Source: Acidobacteriota bacterium (lineage in GTDB: Bacteria > Acidobacteriota > Terriglobia > Bryobacterales > Bryobacteraceae). Taken from it: 64,000 nucleotides of DNA. The stretch's first letter is position 1; the number at the start of each line of letters is the position of its first letter. Shown here piece after piece: positions 28,334 to 37,404 of this stretch. The notes under the pieces were generated by a model. That model was not told the DNA's origin. It made no database searches and saw nothing but the letters and a program-made list of their open reading frames with translations. The position numbers and the translations under genes are program-made. Where the stretch lies: contig JACPNQ010000027.1 of NCBI GenBank assembly GCA_016185425.1, forward strand, positions 62,001 through 126,000. The letters run 5' to 3'.

Positions 28334-29602
28334 TTACCCCCAGGTAGCCACGCTACGCTTCTCCACCTTCGCTTCATCCAGCGTAATCCCAAATCCAGGT
28401 GTTTCCGGCAGCGTAATCCTGCCGTTCGCCGGGGCAGGATCCCATTTCTCAAACCAGTAGTAGCCGCTCATCTTACTGATCAGGTATTCCACCAGCGGAC
28501 AGGTCATCGGTGACTGCGCCGCCACCACGTGCAACGCCGAATGCACGCTATGTCCGTGGGGAATCACCTGCGCATCATATGCCGAAGATATGTGGCAGAT
28601 CTTCATCAGCTCGCTCACGCCGCCGCACCACTCCGGGTCCGCCTGTACCACGCTGATCGCGCCCGATTGCAGGAATCGCATCACTTCCCAACGCCCATAG
28701 AAGTGTTCGCCGGTGGCAACGGGAACGGAAGTCGCCCGCCGGAGGGCGACAAAGCTCTCCATCTTATCGACGTGAAACGGCTCCTCAATCCACCGCGGCC
28801 GGTACGGCTCCACCTGTTTCGCCCACTGCACCGCATAGTTGATGTCCCAGCCCATGAAGGCGTCGAACATCAGATCGGCGTCGTTGCCCACCGCTTCCCG
28901 AAGAATCCGGACCATGTCGACATTCTTTTGCAACCCCGCCGCGCCATCACCCGGCCCGAGCGGCATAAACCACTTCTGATGCCGGAACCCCTGCTTCTTG
29001 AATTCCGCCGCCGTCTTGCGCATCCGCTCGGGCTCCACGCTGTGCCCCAGGCAACTGCCGTACACTTCAACCTGCTTGCGCGCCGGCCCGCCCAGCAGCC
29101 GGTAGACCGGTGTCGAATAATAGCGCCCGCGCAGATCCCAGAGCGTGTTGTCCACGGCGCTGATCGCCATCATGAAATGGCTCGAGCGCGAGTGCCGGTT
29201 CGACCGATGCAACTTGTCCCACAGCGTTTCACCGGCTAGTGCGTCCTTACCGATCAGAAACGGCCGAAGCTGCTGATAGACGACAATCGCCGCCTCGGTA
29301 TCGATCGGACCGTACAAGCCCTCCACGCCCTCATTCGTCGTAATCCGCAGATAGAGCGCCGATGCCTTCGCCTCGCCAGCCGGCTTGGAGCGCTCGTGAT
29401 ACTCGGCTGGGCGATGCTCCTCATAAACGTGGAGCGGATTCACCTGGTGCTGATTCTTCACGTCGCCGGCTTCCGTTTTCCGGCGGCCTTCCACGCGGAT
29501 CATTTCCACATTGCGAATCGTGGCGGGACCGTTCAGGCGGGCTTTTTCCTGGGCGTGCAACAGGGCGGGGACGGCGGTGAAGAGGATGTCTCGGCGGCGC
29601 AT
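28334..29602 (-). CDS. Enolase-superfamily enzyme, mandelate racemase / muconate lactonizing type
   Basis: 422 aa. It begins with MRRRDILFTAVPALLHAQ, a Tat-like or plain export signal. Capping-domain motifs follow, then a TIM barrel with metal ligands in order: Asp of LMFDAFMGWD, Glu of RWIEEPF, Glu of ATGEHFY. A general-base Asp (VQADPEWCGG) and a His (VIPHGHS) close the active site, the latter as in the mandelate-racemase subgroup. Family members abstract a proton alpha to a carboxylate, often as sugar-acid dehydratases. A mannonate-dehydratase-like gene lies at 36 kb. Substrate not assignable. Confidence 0.88.
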   Translation of the reverse strand: MRRRDILFTAVPALLHAQEKARLNGPATIRNVEMIRVEGRRKTEAGDVKNQHQVNPLHVYEEHRPAEYHERSKPAGEAKASALYLRITTNEGVEGLYGPIDTEAAIVVYQQLRPFLIGKDALAGETLWDKLHRSNRHSRSSHFMMAISAVDNTLWDLRGRYYSTPVYRLLGGPARKQVEVYGSCLGHSVEPERMRKTAAEFKKQGFRHQKWFMPLGPGDGAAGLQKNVDMVRILREAVGNDADLMFDAFMGWDINYAVQWAKQVEPYRPRWIEEPFHVDKMESFVALRRATSVPVATGEHFYGRWEVMRFLQSGAISVVQADPEWCGGVSELMKICHISSAYDAQVIPHGHSVHSALHVVAAQSPMTCPLVEYLISKMSGYYWFEKWDPAPANGRITLPETPGFGITLDEAKVEKRSVATWG

Positions 29603-29986
29603 AGAAGGGGAATTCTAACAGAGTCATCCACCGCGTCTGGGACCGGGCTCAACCGGCGTAGATAGAGTCACGGACGTGGATGTCATCCCAAAGGCGTCAG
29701 CCAGTCAATAAGCTTTGCAACTCGGCGACAGACTCCACTTGCACCTTTAAGACAAATGACTCGTCTCCTGTGCAACGGTGGCAATCGCGCACCGCCGGCA
29801 TCCTCTCGCCAACGTTGTCAGCCGCTTCGCCTGCGCTTCACTTCCGCTTAGCCGGATTTGGATAAACGTACCCACCGGCAGCCCGATCTTCGATTCGCCG
29901 GACATATAACCTGAGCCCGTGGGGAGGCGAAAGAAATAGGCCTGCCCGCTTGTGATAGCATTGCCCCCTCACCAAGGAGTTCTCAT
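29603..29986. other. 384-bp intergenic region with a possible gene remnant
   Basis: No convincing complete gene. On the minus strand, a frame open from about 29955 down to a TAA at 29747-29749 reads sensibly (SGQAYFFRLPTGSGYMSGES, then LPVGTFIQIRLSGSEAQAKR). It lacks an ATG/GTG/TTG start after an upstream stop codon, so it may be the tail of a decayed gene or chance. The right end carries the AAGGAG ribosome site of the DUF418 gene. No RNA gene recognised. Confidence 0.35.
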
Positions 29987-31306
29987 ATGCAGGCAGTTGG
30001 ACCGGTTCTGTCTGGAGAACGTATTAGCTCACTCGACACGATCCGCGGATTCGCCCTCCTCGGCATCCTTCTGATGAACATCGTGGGCTTCGGCCTGCCA
30101 TACGCTTATGACGATCCGGCCAATTCCGGCGGATCTACCGGCATCAACCTGTGGATCTGGATCGTTATGCACATCCTGGCGGAGGGCAAGATGCGCTGCC
30201 TTTTCTCGATGGTCTTCGGAGCGGGCATCATTCTACTCACCTCACGCGCCGAACAGCGTGCCGGCGCGTCGTCCTCAGCCGATATTTACTACCAGCGAAA
30301 TCTCTGGCTCGGCGGGTTCGGCATACTGCACGCCTTTCTCCTCTGGCAAGGAGAGATCCTCTATCCCTATGCGTTGTGTGCGCTCGCCCTATATCCGTTC
30401 CGCCGGATGGCCCCCAAGGGACTCATTAGTATCGCGGCCGCCATGATGCTCATCATCACGGGCCTCACAATCTACGACGGAATGGACACCAAGAAGACGA
30501 TCGCCGAAGGCAAAGCCGCCGAAGAAATCAAGAAAGGCGGCGCGAGTCTTACCGAGGACCAGGAAGCCAGCCTCAGGAAATGGGAAGACTTGCGCAAGCA
30601 CGTCAAACCATCATCCGCGGAAATCGAAAAGACCAAGAATCGGTGGCGCGGTGGCGTCGTCGATGTGTTAAAGGTCCGCGCCGAAACCGTCTGGCACTGG
30701 CACAGCCTGGCCTATTACCACTATCGGAATCTCGATATCTTCAGCATGATGCTGCTTGGTATGGCCTTCTTCAAATTGGGCGTCTTCAGTGGTACCCGCT
30801 CGTTCAAATTCTATGTCGTCATGGCTGGTGTTGGATACGCGATTGGTCTTTCGATCAACTCCTACACCGCCTATACAAGAGTGGCCAACAACTTCGACAT
30901 CGTCGTCAACATTTACTCTGGCGTCACCTACGACATCGGCCGTCTCTCCATCGCCCTGGCTCACGCCGGCATTCTGATGCTCCTCATGAAAGCGGGCATG
31001 CAAGCGTGGCTGACCCGTTCTCTCGGCGCCATCGGGCAGATGGCACTCTCCAACTACTTAACTCATTCCGTTGTCTGCTCTACGATTTTTTGTGGCTACG
31101 GCTTTGGCATGTATGGCCGCCTCGAACGCTACCAGCTCTACTACATTGTCGCCGCCCTCTGGATATTCCAGATGATCGTTAGCCCAATCTGGCTCCGCCA
31201 CTTTCACTTCGGCCCCGCCGAATGGGCATGGCGCTCACTCACATATTGGCAGAAGCAGCCAATGCGCAAACTCGTACCCCAATCTCTAGCCGCCGAAGCC
31301 TCGTAG
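29987..31306 (+). CDS. DUF418 (YeiB-like) membrane protein
   Basis: 439 aa polytopic protein. The N-terminal block ERISSLDTIRGFALLGILLM and NIVGFG and the C-terminal GAIGQMALSNYLTHS...FCGYGFG motif are the DUF418/YeiB signatures. A charged insert at ~residues 165-225 (Lys/Glu-rich, AEEIKKGGASLTEDQEASLR) interrupts the membrane helices and is likely a cytoplasmic loop. AAGGAG lies 8 nt before the ATG. Function uncertain; related families include acyltransferase-like membrane proteins. It appears to be monocistronic. Confidence 0.88.
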   Translation: MQAVGPVLSGERISSLDTIRGFALLGILLMNIVGFGLPYAYDDPANSGGSTGINLWIWIVMHILAEGKMRCLFSMVFGAGIILLTSRAEQRAGASSSADIYYQRNLWLGGFGILHAFLLWQGEILYPYALCALALYPFRRMAPKGLISIAAAMMLIITGLTIYDGMDTKKTIAEGKAAEEIKKGGASLTEDQEASLRKWEDLRKHVKPSSAEIEKTKNRWRGGVVDVLKVRAETVWHWHSLAYYHYRNLDIFSMMLLGMAFFKLGVFSGTRSFKFYVVMAGVGYAIGLSINSYTAYTRVANNFDIVVNIYSGVTYDIGRLSIALAHAGILMLLMKAGMQAWLTRSLGAIGQMALSNYLTHSVVCSTIFCGYGFGMYGRLERYQLYYIVAALWIFQMIVSPIWLRHFHFGPAEWAWRSLTYWQKQPMRKLVPQSLAAEAS

Positions 31307-31421
31307 CGGGCTGCTCAAGACACCGGGTGGCCTTGCGCCAAATATATACTGGGCTCCGGCTCCCTGTTTGCGATTCGGAGAGCGGCCGGGAACAGGATTA
31401 AGCCCTACGATGTGAGGCCAT

Positions 31422-32477
31422 ATGAACATTTTCACCAGACAGCGGTGTGTGTCCTGGCTTCGCCTCATCCTGGCTGGCGGTTTGGCGTCAGCCCTCGTCA
31501 CAGCGCAGGCAGCACCTCGTTTTGCCGGATCGGCCGCCTGCTCCACATGTCACGCCGCGCAGTCGTCGGCTCAATCTTCCAGCGGCCACGCCCACGCGCT
31601 CGCCCGCGCCTCTGGCCATCGCCTGCGATCCGTTTTCCCCCTTGCCGCTAGCGAGGCGCGCCGCGCCCCGAAGTTCCGCTTCCGCTTCGACGGCCTCACG
31701 GTGCGCATTGACGACGGCACCGAAGTCCTCGCGATCCCTATGGAATGGGCCTTCGGATCAGGTCACCAAGCCGTCACTTTCGTCAGTAGGGGCAACGAGC
31801 GCTTATACATTGAGCACTACCTGACGTACTATCCTTTGCTCGGCAAATTCGGGCCCACGCCCGGTCAGGGTAATATCGATCCGCAAAATCTGGCCGAAGC
31901 GGCCGGGCTGCTCTATCCGGCCAGCGATCCGCAGACCGGTATCGCCGGCTGCTTTGAGTGCCATTCAACCGGCGGTCTTCAGGCCTTAGAGCCTGCCGAA
32001 AATGGAGTGCGCTGCGAAGCTTGTCACGGCCCTGGCGCTGCCCACGCAGTGAGCGGCGGCAAAGCGGCGATCGTTAATCCTAAGCGCTTCACTGCGGTCG
32101 ATCTCAATAGGTTTTGCGGGCGCTGTCACCGGCCGCCCGCTTCCGACCCAGCCAAAGTCGATTGGAGCTTTGCGTGGAACGTGCGTCACCAGCCGGTCTA
32201 TCTCAGCCAAAGCGCCTGCTTCGTGAAGAGCCAGGGAAAGCTCTCGTGCCTTACTTGCCACTCGCCCCACGAGCCGCTCGAAACGCGCGCGGAGAGTTAT
32301 GATGCGCGGTGCAAAGCCTGCCACGATCGATCGCAACGGACATCCTCCTGCGCCCAGCGCGATTGCGCCGGCTGTCACATGCCCCGCGTGAGTCCCGAGC
32401 CACCGCTGCGGTTCACCAATCATTGGATTGGCGTTTATCCCGCAGTGGGGAGCAAGCTCAAACCGGAGCGCCGGTGA
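31422..32477 (+). CDS. Seven-heme exported cytochrome c
   Basis: 351 aa with a signal peptide (~residues 1-31). Seven CXXCH sites occur: C40, C177 (CFECH), C198 (CEACH), C232 (CGRCH), C276 (CLTCH), C297 (CKACH) and C315 (CAGCH). The first heme is followed by a ~130-residue heme-free stretch, and the other six cluster in the last 175 residues, an arrangement resembling cytochrome c554/multiheme-c families. Extra His residues could serve as sixth ligands. No oxidoreductase partner is adjacent; a TonB receptor gene converges on it. A periplasmic electron-transfer role is likely; redox partners are unknown. Confidence 0.9.
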   Translation: MNIFTRQRCVSWLRLILAGGLASALVTAQAAPRFAGSAACSTCHAAQSSAQSSSGHAHALARASGHRLRSVFPLAASEARRAPKFRFRFDGLTVRIDDGTEVLAIPMEWAFGSGHQAVTFVSRGNERLYIEHYLTYYPLLGKFGPTPGQGNIDPQNLAEAAGLLYPASDPQTGIAGCFECHSTGGLQALEPAENGVRCEACHGPGAAHAVSGGKAAIVNPKRFTAVDLNRFCGRCHRPPASDPAKVDWSFAWNVRHQPVYLSQSACFVKSQGKLSCLTCHSPHEPLETRAESYDARCKACHDRSQRTSSCAQRDCAGCHMPRVSPEPPLRFTNHWIGVYPAVGSKLKPERR

Positions 32478-32545
32478 ACGACAATTCCGGTGGTCTAGGG
32501 CTGTCGCCGTTGGGAGACTCTTCGGACTCAGGATTCCCACAATCC

Positions 32546-35500
32546 TCAAAATGTCAGCTTGAGGGCCAGTTGCAACTCCCGAGGCCTGGGGCTGAATGCC
32601 GTGGCCGTCACCACGCCGAAGGTAGTCGCCTGCACGTTATTTCCGGGCGTATCGAACACAGGCGTGTTTGCCACGTTGAACGCCTCAGCACGGAACTGGA
32701 GTGTGTACTTTTCCTTGATCCGGAAATCCTTGAACACCGAGCAGTCTACATTCTCCACGCCGTCGCTGGAGACGTTCGGGATCGTGCGCGATGCGTTGCC
32801 GTAGGTGAAAGGCGCAGGCACCGAGTAGGCAGATGTATTGAACCATCGCGACAGCGTGGAAGTGCCTGAATTCGGGTTCTGTCCTGCCACCACGTTGGGA
32901 CGATTACCGCCGCCGGCGTTGAGTGCGATCGTACGTCCGCTCTCGAAGGTGCCGATGGCATTCAACTGCCATCCACCGAGCAGGAAGCGGCTTACGGCGG
33001 GACCTTGCCTGAACCAGGGGACTGCCCACAGGGCCGTCAATACCATGCGCTGCGGCACATCCTCGATTCCTTTGGAGCGATCCTGCCGCAGGTTGTACCA
33101 GTTGATGATACCTGTGTCGGGAGCGCCCCCCGGACGCACGGCGCCGCCGCTGCCGGCCGCGGCGTCAATGATCTTGCTCAACGTATAGGAGGCCAGCACC
33201 GAGAACCCTTGCGAGAAGCGCTTCTCAACCTTCAGCGCGAAGGCGTGATAGATAGAATCGCCGAGCGACGACCAGCCGCCGGTTACGCTGTTGTACTGCG
33301 GATACGGTCGCAGCAATTGCTGGCGCGGTACCGTGGCTCCGCTTAGCGGGCCCGTTTGAATAATCCCGAAGAAGGGATTGGGAACCGATTGAGTTAGCGC
33401 GTTGCCCAGCGAGAAATAGGTCGGATCGAGTTGGTTCAAGTTCCGCGATTGCACGGTTAATACATGCGTTCCCTTGCTACCGGCGTAAGCGCCTTCCACT
33501 AGCCAGTTCGCTTTGGGCTCAAACTGCAATGTGAAATTCCACTGCTGCATGTAGCCGGGCTTGGGGTCGCGCATCTGAACCTGCAGGTCGCCGCCGATCT
33601 GCGTGGACGCCCCCAGCTTGCTGGCGGTGGGAATAAGCAAACCGCTGGGAAACGGATTCGCAACGGTGTCCTTGGGCGTCAAACCACCATCGAGAGAGGT
33701 CGCCATGGTGGTGATCGCCGCGTAGCCAGGGTAAGTCGGAATGCCGGTACCCTTGATGGGAATGTAGGTGATCCCATAGCCGCCGCGCGCCACAAGGTGC
33801 TGGCGCACTTGCCAGGCGTAACCGAGACGCGGAGCCCACATCTTATACGTAGGGTCGGTAATCAGGCGTGTGCCGCCGTTCGCCGCCGGACAGGCCGGTG
33901 CGCCTCGCAGGTTCAAGCCGGGAACCTGAATCGGCGCTGTGACAGTCGGATCGAAATTGGCATAGGCGTTGAAGCGTTCGGTTTGCGGAGCTTCATACTC
34001 CCACCGCACGCCCACGTTGAACGTGAGTGAGCGTCTGGGCTTCCAGTCCTCCTGCAGGAACGCAGCATGATAGTGCTGGCCAATCGAATAGTCCGGATTG
34101 AAGACGTTGTTGCCCGTAGCGGGCATCCCCAGAATGAATGACGCGGTGCCGAAGCCCGCCGCCGCACTGGCGGCGACGGGATTAGGCCCCTGCGTGAAGC
34201 CACGGTTAAAGTTGAACGTGCTGTTGCCTACGCCGCTGAAATTGAACGCCGAGAAGCGCTTGTCGTAGCCGAACTTCAACGTGTGATTGGACAGGATCTT
34301 GGTGGCCATGACACTCGTGTCCCAAGCGAGGCCCGTGCGGATTTGGTCAGCCGTGCCGGCGCCGAAATTGGTGAAGTCGGTGATATTGAATATGGGGAAG
34401 GCCCCGCGGGGTGTGAAGTGGCCGCGCTGGCGTTGGCCGATGAAGGACTGCGGGAATCCCAGCGACGTCAGGTCGAAGTTCTTGCCGATTTCTTGCGAGA
34501 ACGGGCCGTATCCATTCTCTCCGTCGGTGTTGATGCCGGCGCGGGCTTCGATCAGGAACGTGGCCGAGATGGTATGCGTGTACTGCGCGGTGCCGCTATG
34601 ACGGGGGATGGCGATGTAGCGTCCGTCGGTGTCGATGACGCTGTTAAAGAAATTCGGGAAGAGCCATGGCTCGAGCACATCGCGCGTGTAACGGACAGCG
34701 AACCGTTTGTTCTGAGTGAGATTGTAGTCACCCTTCAGACCCCATGCATACCGGTCGATCGGGCTCTTGGCCGCCTGGAAGAGGTTCTGAGCGCGGCTAT
34801 TGGGCAGGCCCGGAAGGTTACCAGCGGGCACCAGCTTGAGGATTTCCTGAGAGAGCTTGCTAACGCGGCTGCCGGGAATCATATTGCCGGGGAAGGCCTG
34901 CCGTATGAACCCGCCTCCGCTGGCGGCTGTAGTGAGCGGGTCGTAAATGGCGATGAGTTGCCCGGCGCCGGTGAGAGTGTCCGAAAAGTCGCCGGCGCGC
35001 TCGCGGGCGCTCGGCGAGGTGATGATACGCGTCTGCGCGCGACGCTCACGGTAGCCTTCGTAGTTGAAAAAGAAGAATGCACGGTCCTTTTTGACAGGGC
35101 CTCCCAATGTTCCGCCGTACTGATTTACGGCCAGTGGCGGCAGCGGAGCGCCCGAACTGTTGCTGAAGAAATTGTTCGCGTTCATGTTGTCGTTACGCAG
35201 GAACTCGAACAGACTGCCATGATACTGGTTGGTGCCCGAGCGGCTGATGACGCTGATCACGCCGCCGCCGGTGCGGCCAAACTCGGCCGACATCGAATTG
35301 GTGAGCACCTTAAATTCCTGTGTGGCGTCCACGGTTAGATACGTCATTGCCCCGGCCGCGTCGCCAATCTTGTCGTTAGCCACGCCGTCGACCAGGAAAG
35401 AGTTGAGCAGTGGCTGGCCACCGCTGATGTTCACCGCCGCTGTGCGCCACGTGGACAGCACCTGGCCGCCGAAATAGCCTACACCGCGCACGGTGGGAAT

Positions 35501-35989
35501 CAAATTCGCTAGCCCCATCGGATTGCGGCCGTTGAGCGGCAGGTCCACGATCTTCTGCTGGTCCATCACAGTGCCAAGTGACGACGTGTTGGGCTCGAGG
35601 AGCGGGGTGCCACCCACCACCTCCACCGTGTCGGTAACTTGGCCCACCGAGAGTGTCACCGGGATCGCTAGCGACCGGTCCGCTTCCGCGACGATCCCGT
35701 CGCGCCGGAAAGTGCGGAACCCGGGACTGGTGGCTTCAAGGACATAGATGCCCGGCTGCACCAGCGGAAACTGAAAGTTCCCGGCGCTGTCCGATGTCGT
35801 TGTGCGGGCGACCGCGGTTCCAGTGTTGGTGAGCTTGAGGGCGGTCCCTACGACGGCTGCGTTGGTTGCATCGACGACGGTTCCAGTGATCGAGCCGCTG
35901 GTGACTTGCGCGGAAGCGGGGGAAAGTAGCCAGACCAAGGTCGCGCCAAGGGGAGCGAGTGCTCGAAGCGTGACGGAGAACAGACGCAT
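32546..35989 (-). CDS. TonB-dependent receptor with N-terminal carboxypeptidase-regulatory domain (Oar-like)
   Basis: 1147 aa from the ATG at 35989, which has a GAGGTG ribosome site and leads straight into a signal peptide (MRLFSVTLRALAP...ASAQ); the frame could be read from 36070 but that adds no export signal. Order: regulatory beta-sandwich (SGSITGTVVDATNAAVVG, ~30-110), plug (~120-270, with FLVDGVANDKIGDAAG), and a beta-barrel ending LALKLTF with terminal Phe. It has the same architecture as the 2970-6554 receptor but differs greatly in sequence, so the two likely import different ligands. It faces the sugar-enzyme gene at 36103 across a 113-bp spacer. Confidence 0.92.
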   Translation of the reverse strand: MRLFSVTLRALAPLGATLVWLLSPASAQVTSGSITGTVVDATNAAVVGTALKLTNTGTAVARTTTSDSAGNFQFPLVQPGIYVLEATSPGFRTFRRDGIVAEADRSLAIPVTLSVGQVTDTVEVVGGTPLLEPNTSSLGTVMDQQKIVDLPLNGRNPMGLANLIPTVRGVGYFGGQVLSTWRTAAVNISGGQPLLNSFLVDGVANDKIGDAAGAMTYLTVDATQEFKVLTNSMSAEFGRTGGGVISVISRSGTNQYHGSLFEFLRNDNMNANNFFSNSSGAPLPPLAVNQYGGTLGGPVKKDRAFFFFNYEGYRERRAQTRIITSPSARERAGDFSDTLTGAGQLIAIYDPLTTAASGGGFIRQAFPGNMIPGSRVSKLSQEILKLVPAGNLPGLPNSRAQNLFQAAKSPIDRYAWGLKGDYNLTQNKRFAVRYTRDVLEPWLFPNFFNSVIDTDGRYIAIPRHSGTAQYTHTISATFLIEARAGINTDGENGYGPFSQEIGKNFDLTSLGFPQSFIGQRQRGHFTPRGAFPIFNITDFTNFGAGTADQIRTGLAWDTSVMATKILSNHTLKFGYDKRFSAFNFSGVGNSTFNFNRGFTQGPNPVAASAAAGFGTASFILGMPATGNNVFNPDYSIGQHYHAAFLQEDWKPRRSLTFNVGVRWEYEAPQTERFNAYANFDPTVTAPIQVPGLNLRGAPACPAANGGTRLITDPTYKMWAPRLGYAWQVRQHLVARGGYGITYIPIKGTGIPTYPGYAAITTMATSLDGGLTPKDTVANPFPSGLLIPTASKLGASTQIGGDLQVQMRDPKPGYMQQWNFTLQFEPKANWLVEGAYAGSKGTHVLTVQSRNLNQLDPTYFSLGNALTQSVPNPFFGIIQTGPLSGATVPRQQLLRPYPQYNSVTGGWSSLGDSIYHAFALKVEKRFSQGFSVLASYTLSKIIDAAAGSGGAVRPGGAPDTGIINWYNLRQDRSKGIEDVPQRMVLTALWAVPWFRQGPAVSRFLLGGWQLNAIGTFESGRTIALNAGGGNRPNVVAGQNPNSGTSTLSRWFNTSAYSVPAPFTYGNASRTIPNVSSDGVENVDCSVFKDFRIKEKYTLQFRAEAFNVANTPVFDTPGNNVQATTFGVVTATAFSPRPRELQLALKLTF

Positions 35990-36102
35990 GGTGTTCACCT
36001 CATCCTTTTCGGCAATTCCAAAACTTGGGCGAAGTATACTCCAAACTGCCTGCGATAAGTCACTACCCAATGCTCGGCTGGGTCTGGTACTCCTATTCGT
36101 TG

Positions 36103-37170
36103 ATGAAACGCAGATCCTTCGGTGCCGCCGCCAGCGCTGTGCTCGCCGCGCCCGCTCAGACGCGTCCGCGCAGGAACGAACTCATGCACGTCGGCGGCGA
36201 CTATCACAGTGTTGCGGGCGGACCCGGCGCTGGCCCGACCGGGAAAGAGAACCTCGAATACAATCTCCGCCACGGCGTTAAGCACCTCACGGTTCAAATG
36301 CCTTACCGTGCCTCCGGCTGGGACCTGGCAGATCTAAAAAGAATGCGCGACAACTGCGATCGCGCCGGAGTAGTCTTCGAGGCGATCCGGATGGACTCCG
36401 GCTACATCAAGCTCGGCAACGGGCCTGATCGCGACCGCGAACTCGACGTCGTCGTGGGCAACGTCCGAAAAGCCGCTCAAGTTGGCGTCAAGATCATTAC
36501 CTATCACTGGACGGTGATCCCGATCCGCCGTAATCGGCAAACACCCGGGCGCGGCGGGTCCACCTACCACGGATTCAAACTGGAGAGCGATTGGCGTAAT
36601 CTCCCCGCTGGCGATTCCGGTCGCGTCACCGCGGACGATTACTGGGAGCGGATCACCTACTTTCTCCAGCACGTGATTCCTGTGGCGAGGGAATCCAGCG
36701 TCCGAATGGCTTGCCACCCCTATGACCCGCCGGGCCTGCCGTTCGGCTATCAAGGCGCTGACAACTGGGACTCGCCCTCCGTCTTTGATGCCATCAAGCG
36801 TTACGAGGCGATTATAGACTCGCCGTACAACGGCTTTCAGCTCTGCCTGGGCACCGTCGCCGAAGGACTGAAGAACCCGCGAGCCGGCGTTCTGCCCATC
36901 GTCCGCTACCTCGGCCAACGAGGCAAGATCCACCAGATCCACATGCGCAACATTAAGGGCGCCCTCTACGACTTCGAGGAAGTATACCCGGACGAGGGTG
37001 TCATGAATTTTCTGGAGATCATGCGGATCCTCCGCGATACCGGCTTTTCCGGCTCGATCTGTCCGGACCACATGCCGCGACATACCGGCGATCCCGGAGG
37101 ACTCCAGGCATTCGCATTCGGCTATGGCTACCTCCGCGCTCTGATCCAAGCCGTCAACTCCGAGGTGTGA
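36103..37170 (+). CDS. Mannonate-dehydratase-like TIM-barrel enzyme
   Basis: 355 aa from the ATG at 36103, giving a Tat-like start (MKRRSFGAAASAVLAAPAQ). It resembles the UxuA/xylose-isomerase-like TIM-barrel group: YHWTVIPIRRN, RMACHPYDPPGLPFGYQG, QLCLGTVAEGLKNPR, IHQIHMRNIKG and CPDHMPRHTGDPGG. His, Cys and Asp residues in these blocks match the metal-binding pattern of mannonate dehydratase, which converts D-mannonate to 2-keto-3-deoxygluconate. The export signal is unusual for UxuA, so an extracytoplasmic relative acting on another sugar acid is possible. It is transcribed away from a TonB receptor that could supply the substrate. Confidence 0.75.
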   Translation: MKRRSFGAAASAVLAAPAQTRPRRNELMHVGGDYHSVAGGPGAGPTGKENLEYNLRHGVKHLTVQMPYRASGWDLADLKRMRDNCDRAGVVFEAIRMDSGYIKLGNGPDRDRELDVVVGNVRKAAQVGVKIITYHWTVIPIRRNRQTPGRGGSTYHGFKLESDWRNLPAGDSGRVTADDYWERITYFLQHVIPVARESSVRMACHPYDPPGLPFGYQGADNWDSPSVFDAIKRYEAIIDSPYNGFQLCLGTVAEGLKNPRAGVLPIVRYLGQRGKIHQIHMRNIKGALYDFEEVYPDEGVMNFLEIMRILRDTGFSGSICPDHMPRHTGDPGGLQAFAFGYGYLRALIQAVNSEV

Positions 37171-37319
37171 GTGCCGGCAATCGCGGTCGTCGAGTTCTCC
37201 AGTCTTAAGGCTGCCAAAAGGAACTTTCTACTTTGGCCATTTAGGAGCTTCTCGCATTGCCGCGACACGGCAACCTCCGTCGGATTCCATTCGTCTTTCA
37301 AGTCTGTTACTATCCGCTT

Positions 37320-37347
37320 CTCCCCCGCGCCTATCGGCGCCTGGGAG
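37320..37347 (+). other. Hairpin upstream of the EF-G-like gene
   Basis: GCGCC-TATC-GGCGC forms a 5-bp stem, extended outward, after a 2x2 internal mismatch, by CTCCC/GGGAG. No T run follows, so it is weak as an intrinsic terminator for the upstream enzyme gene. It could instead be a structured leader element of the EF-G-like gene, whose start is 58 bp downstream. Confidence 0.3.
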
Positions 37348-37404
37348 ACATTCTAGGCTTGCGCGAGCCGAATGGAAGCTCTCGCAGGGAAAGGAGAAGT
37401 CCTT

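Noticed and set aside
29680-29865. 61-codon plus-strand frame in the 29.6-30.0 kb gap
   Set aside because: Ser/Thr/Arg-rich with no ribosome site or family; the minus-strand stretch there looks more coding-like.
34283-35338. 351-codon plus-strand frame inside the second TonB receptor
   Set aside because: Antisense to a clearly conserved receptor; no domain and no ribosome site.
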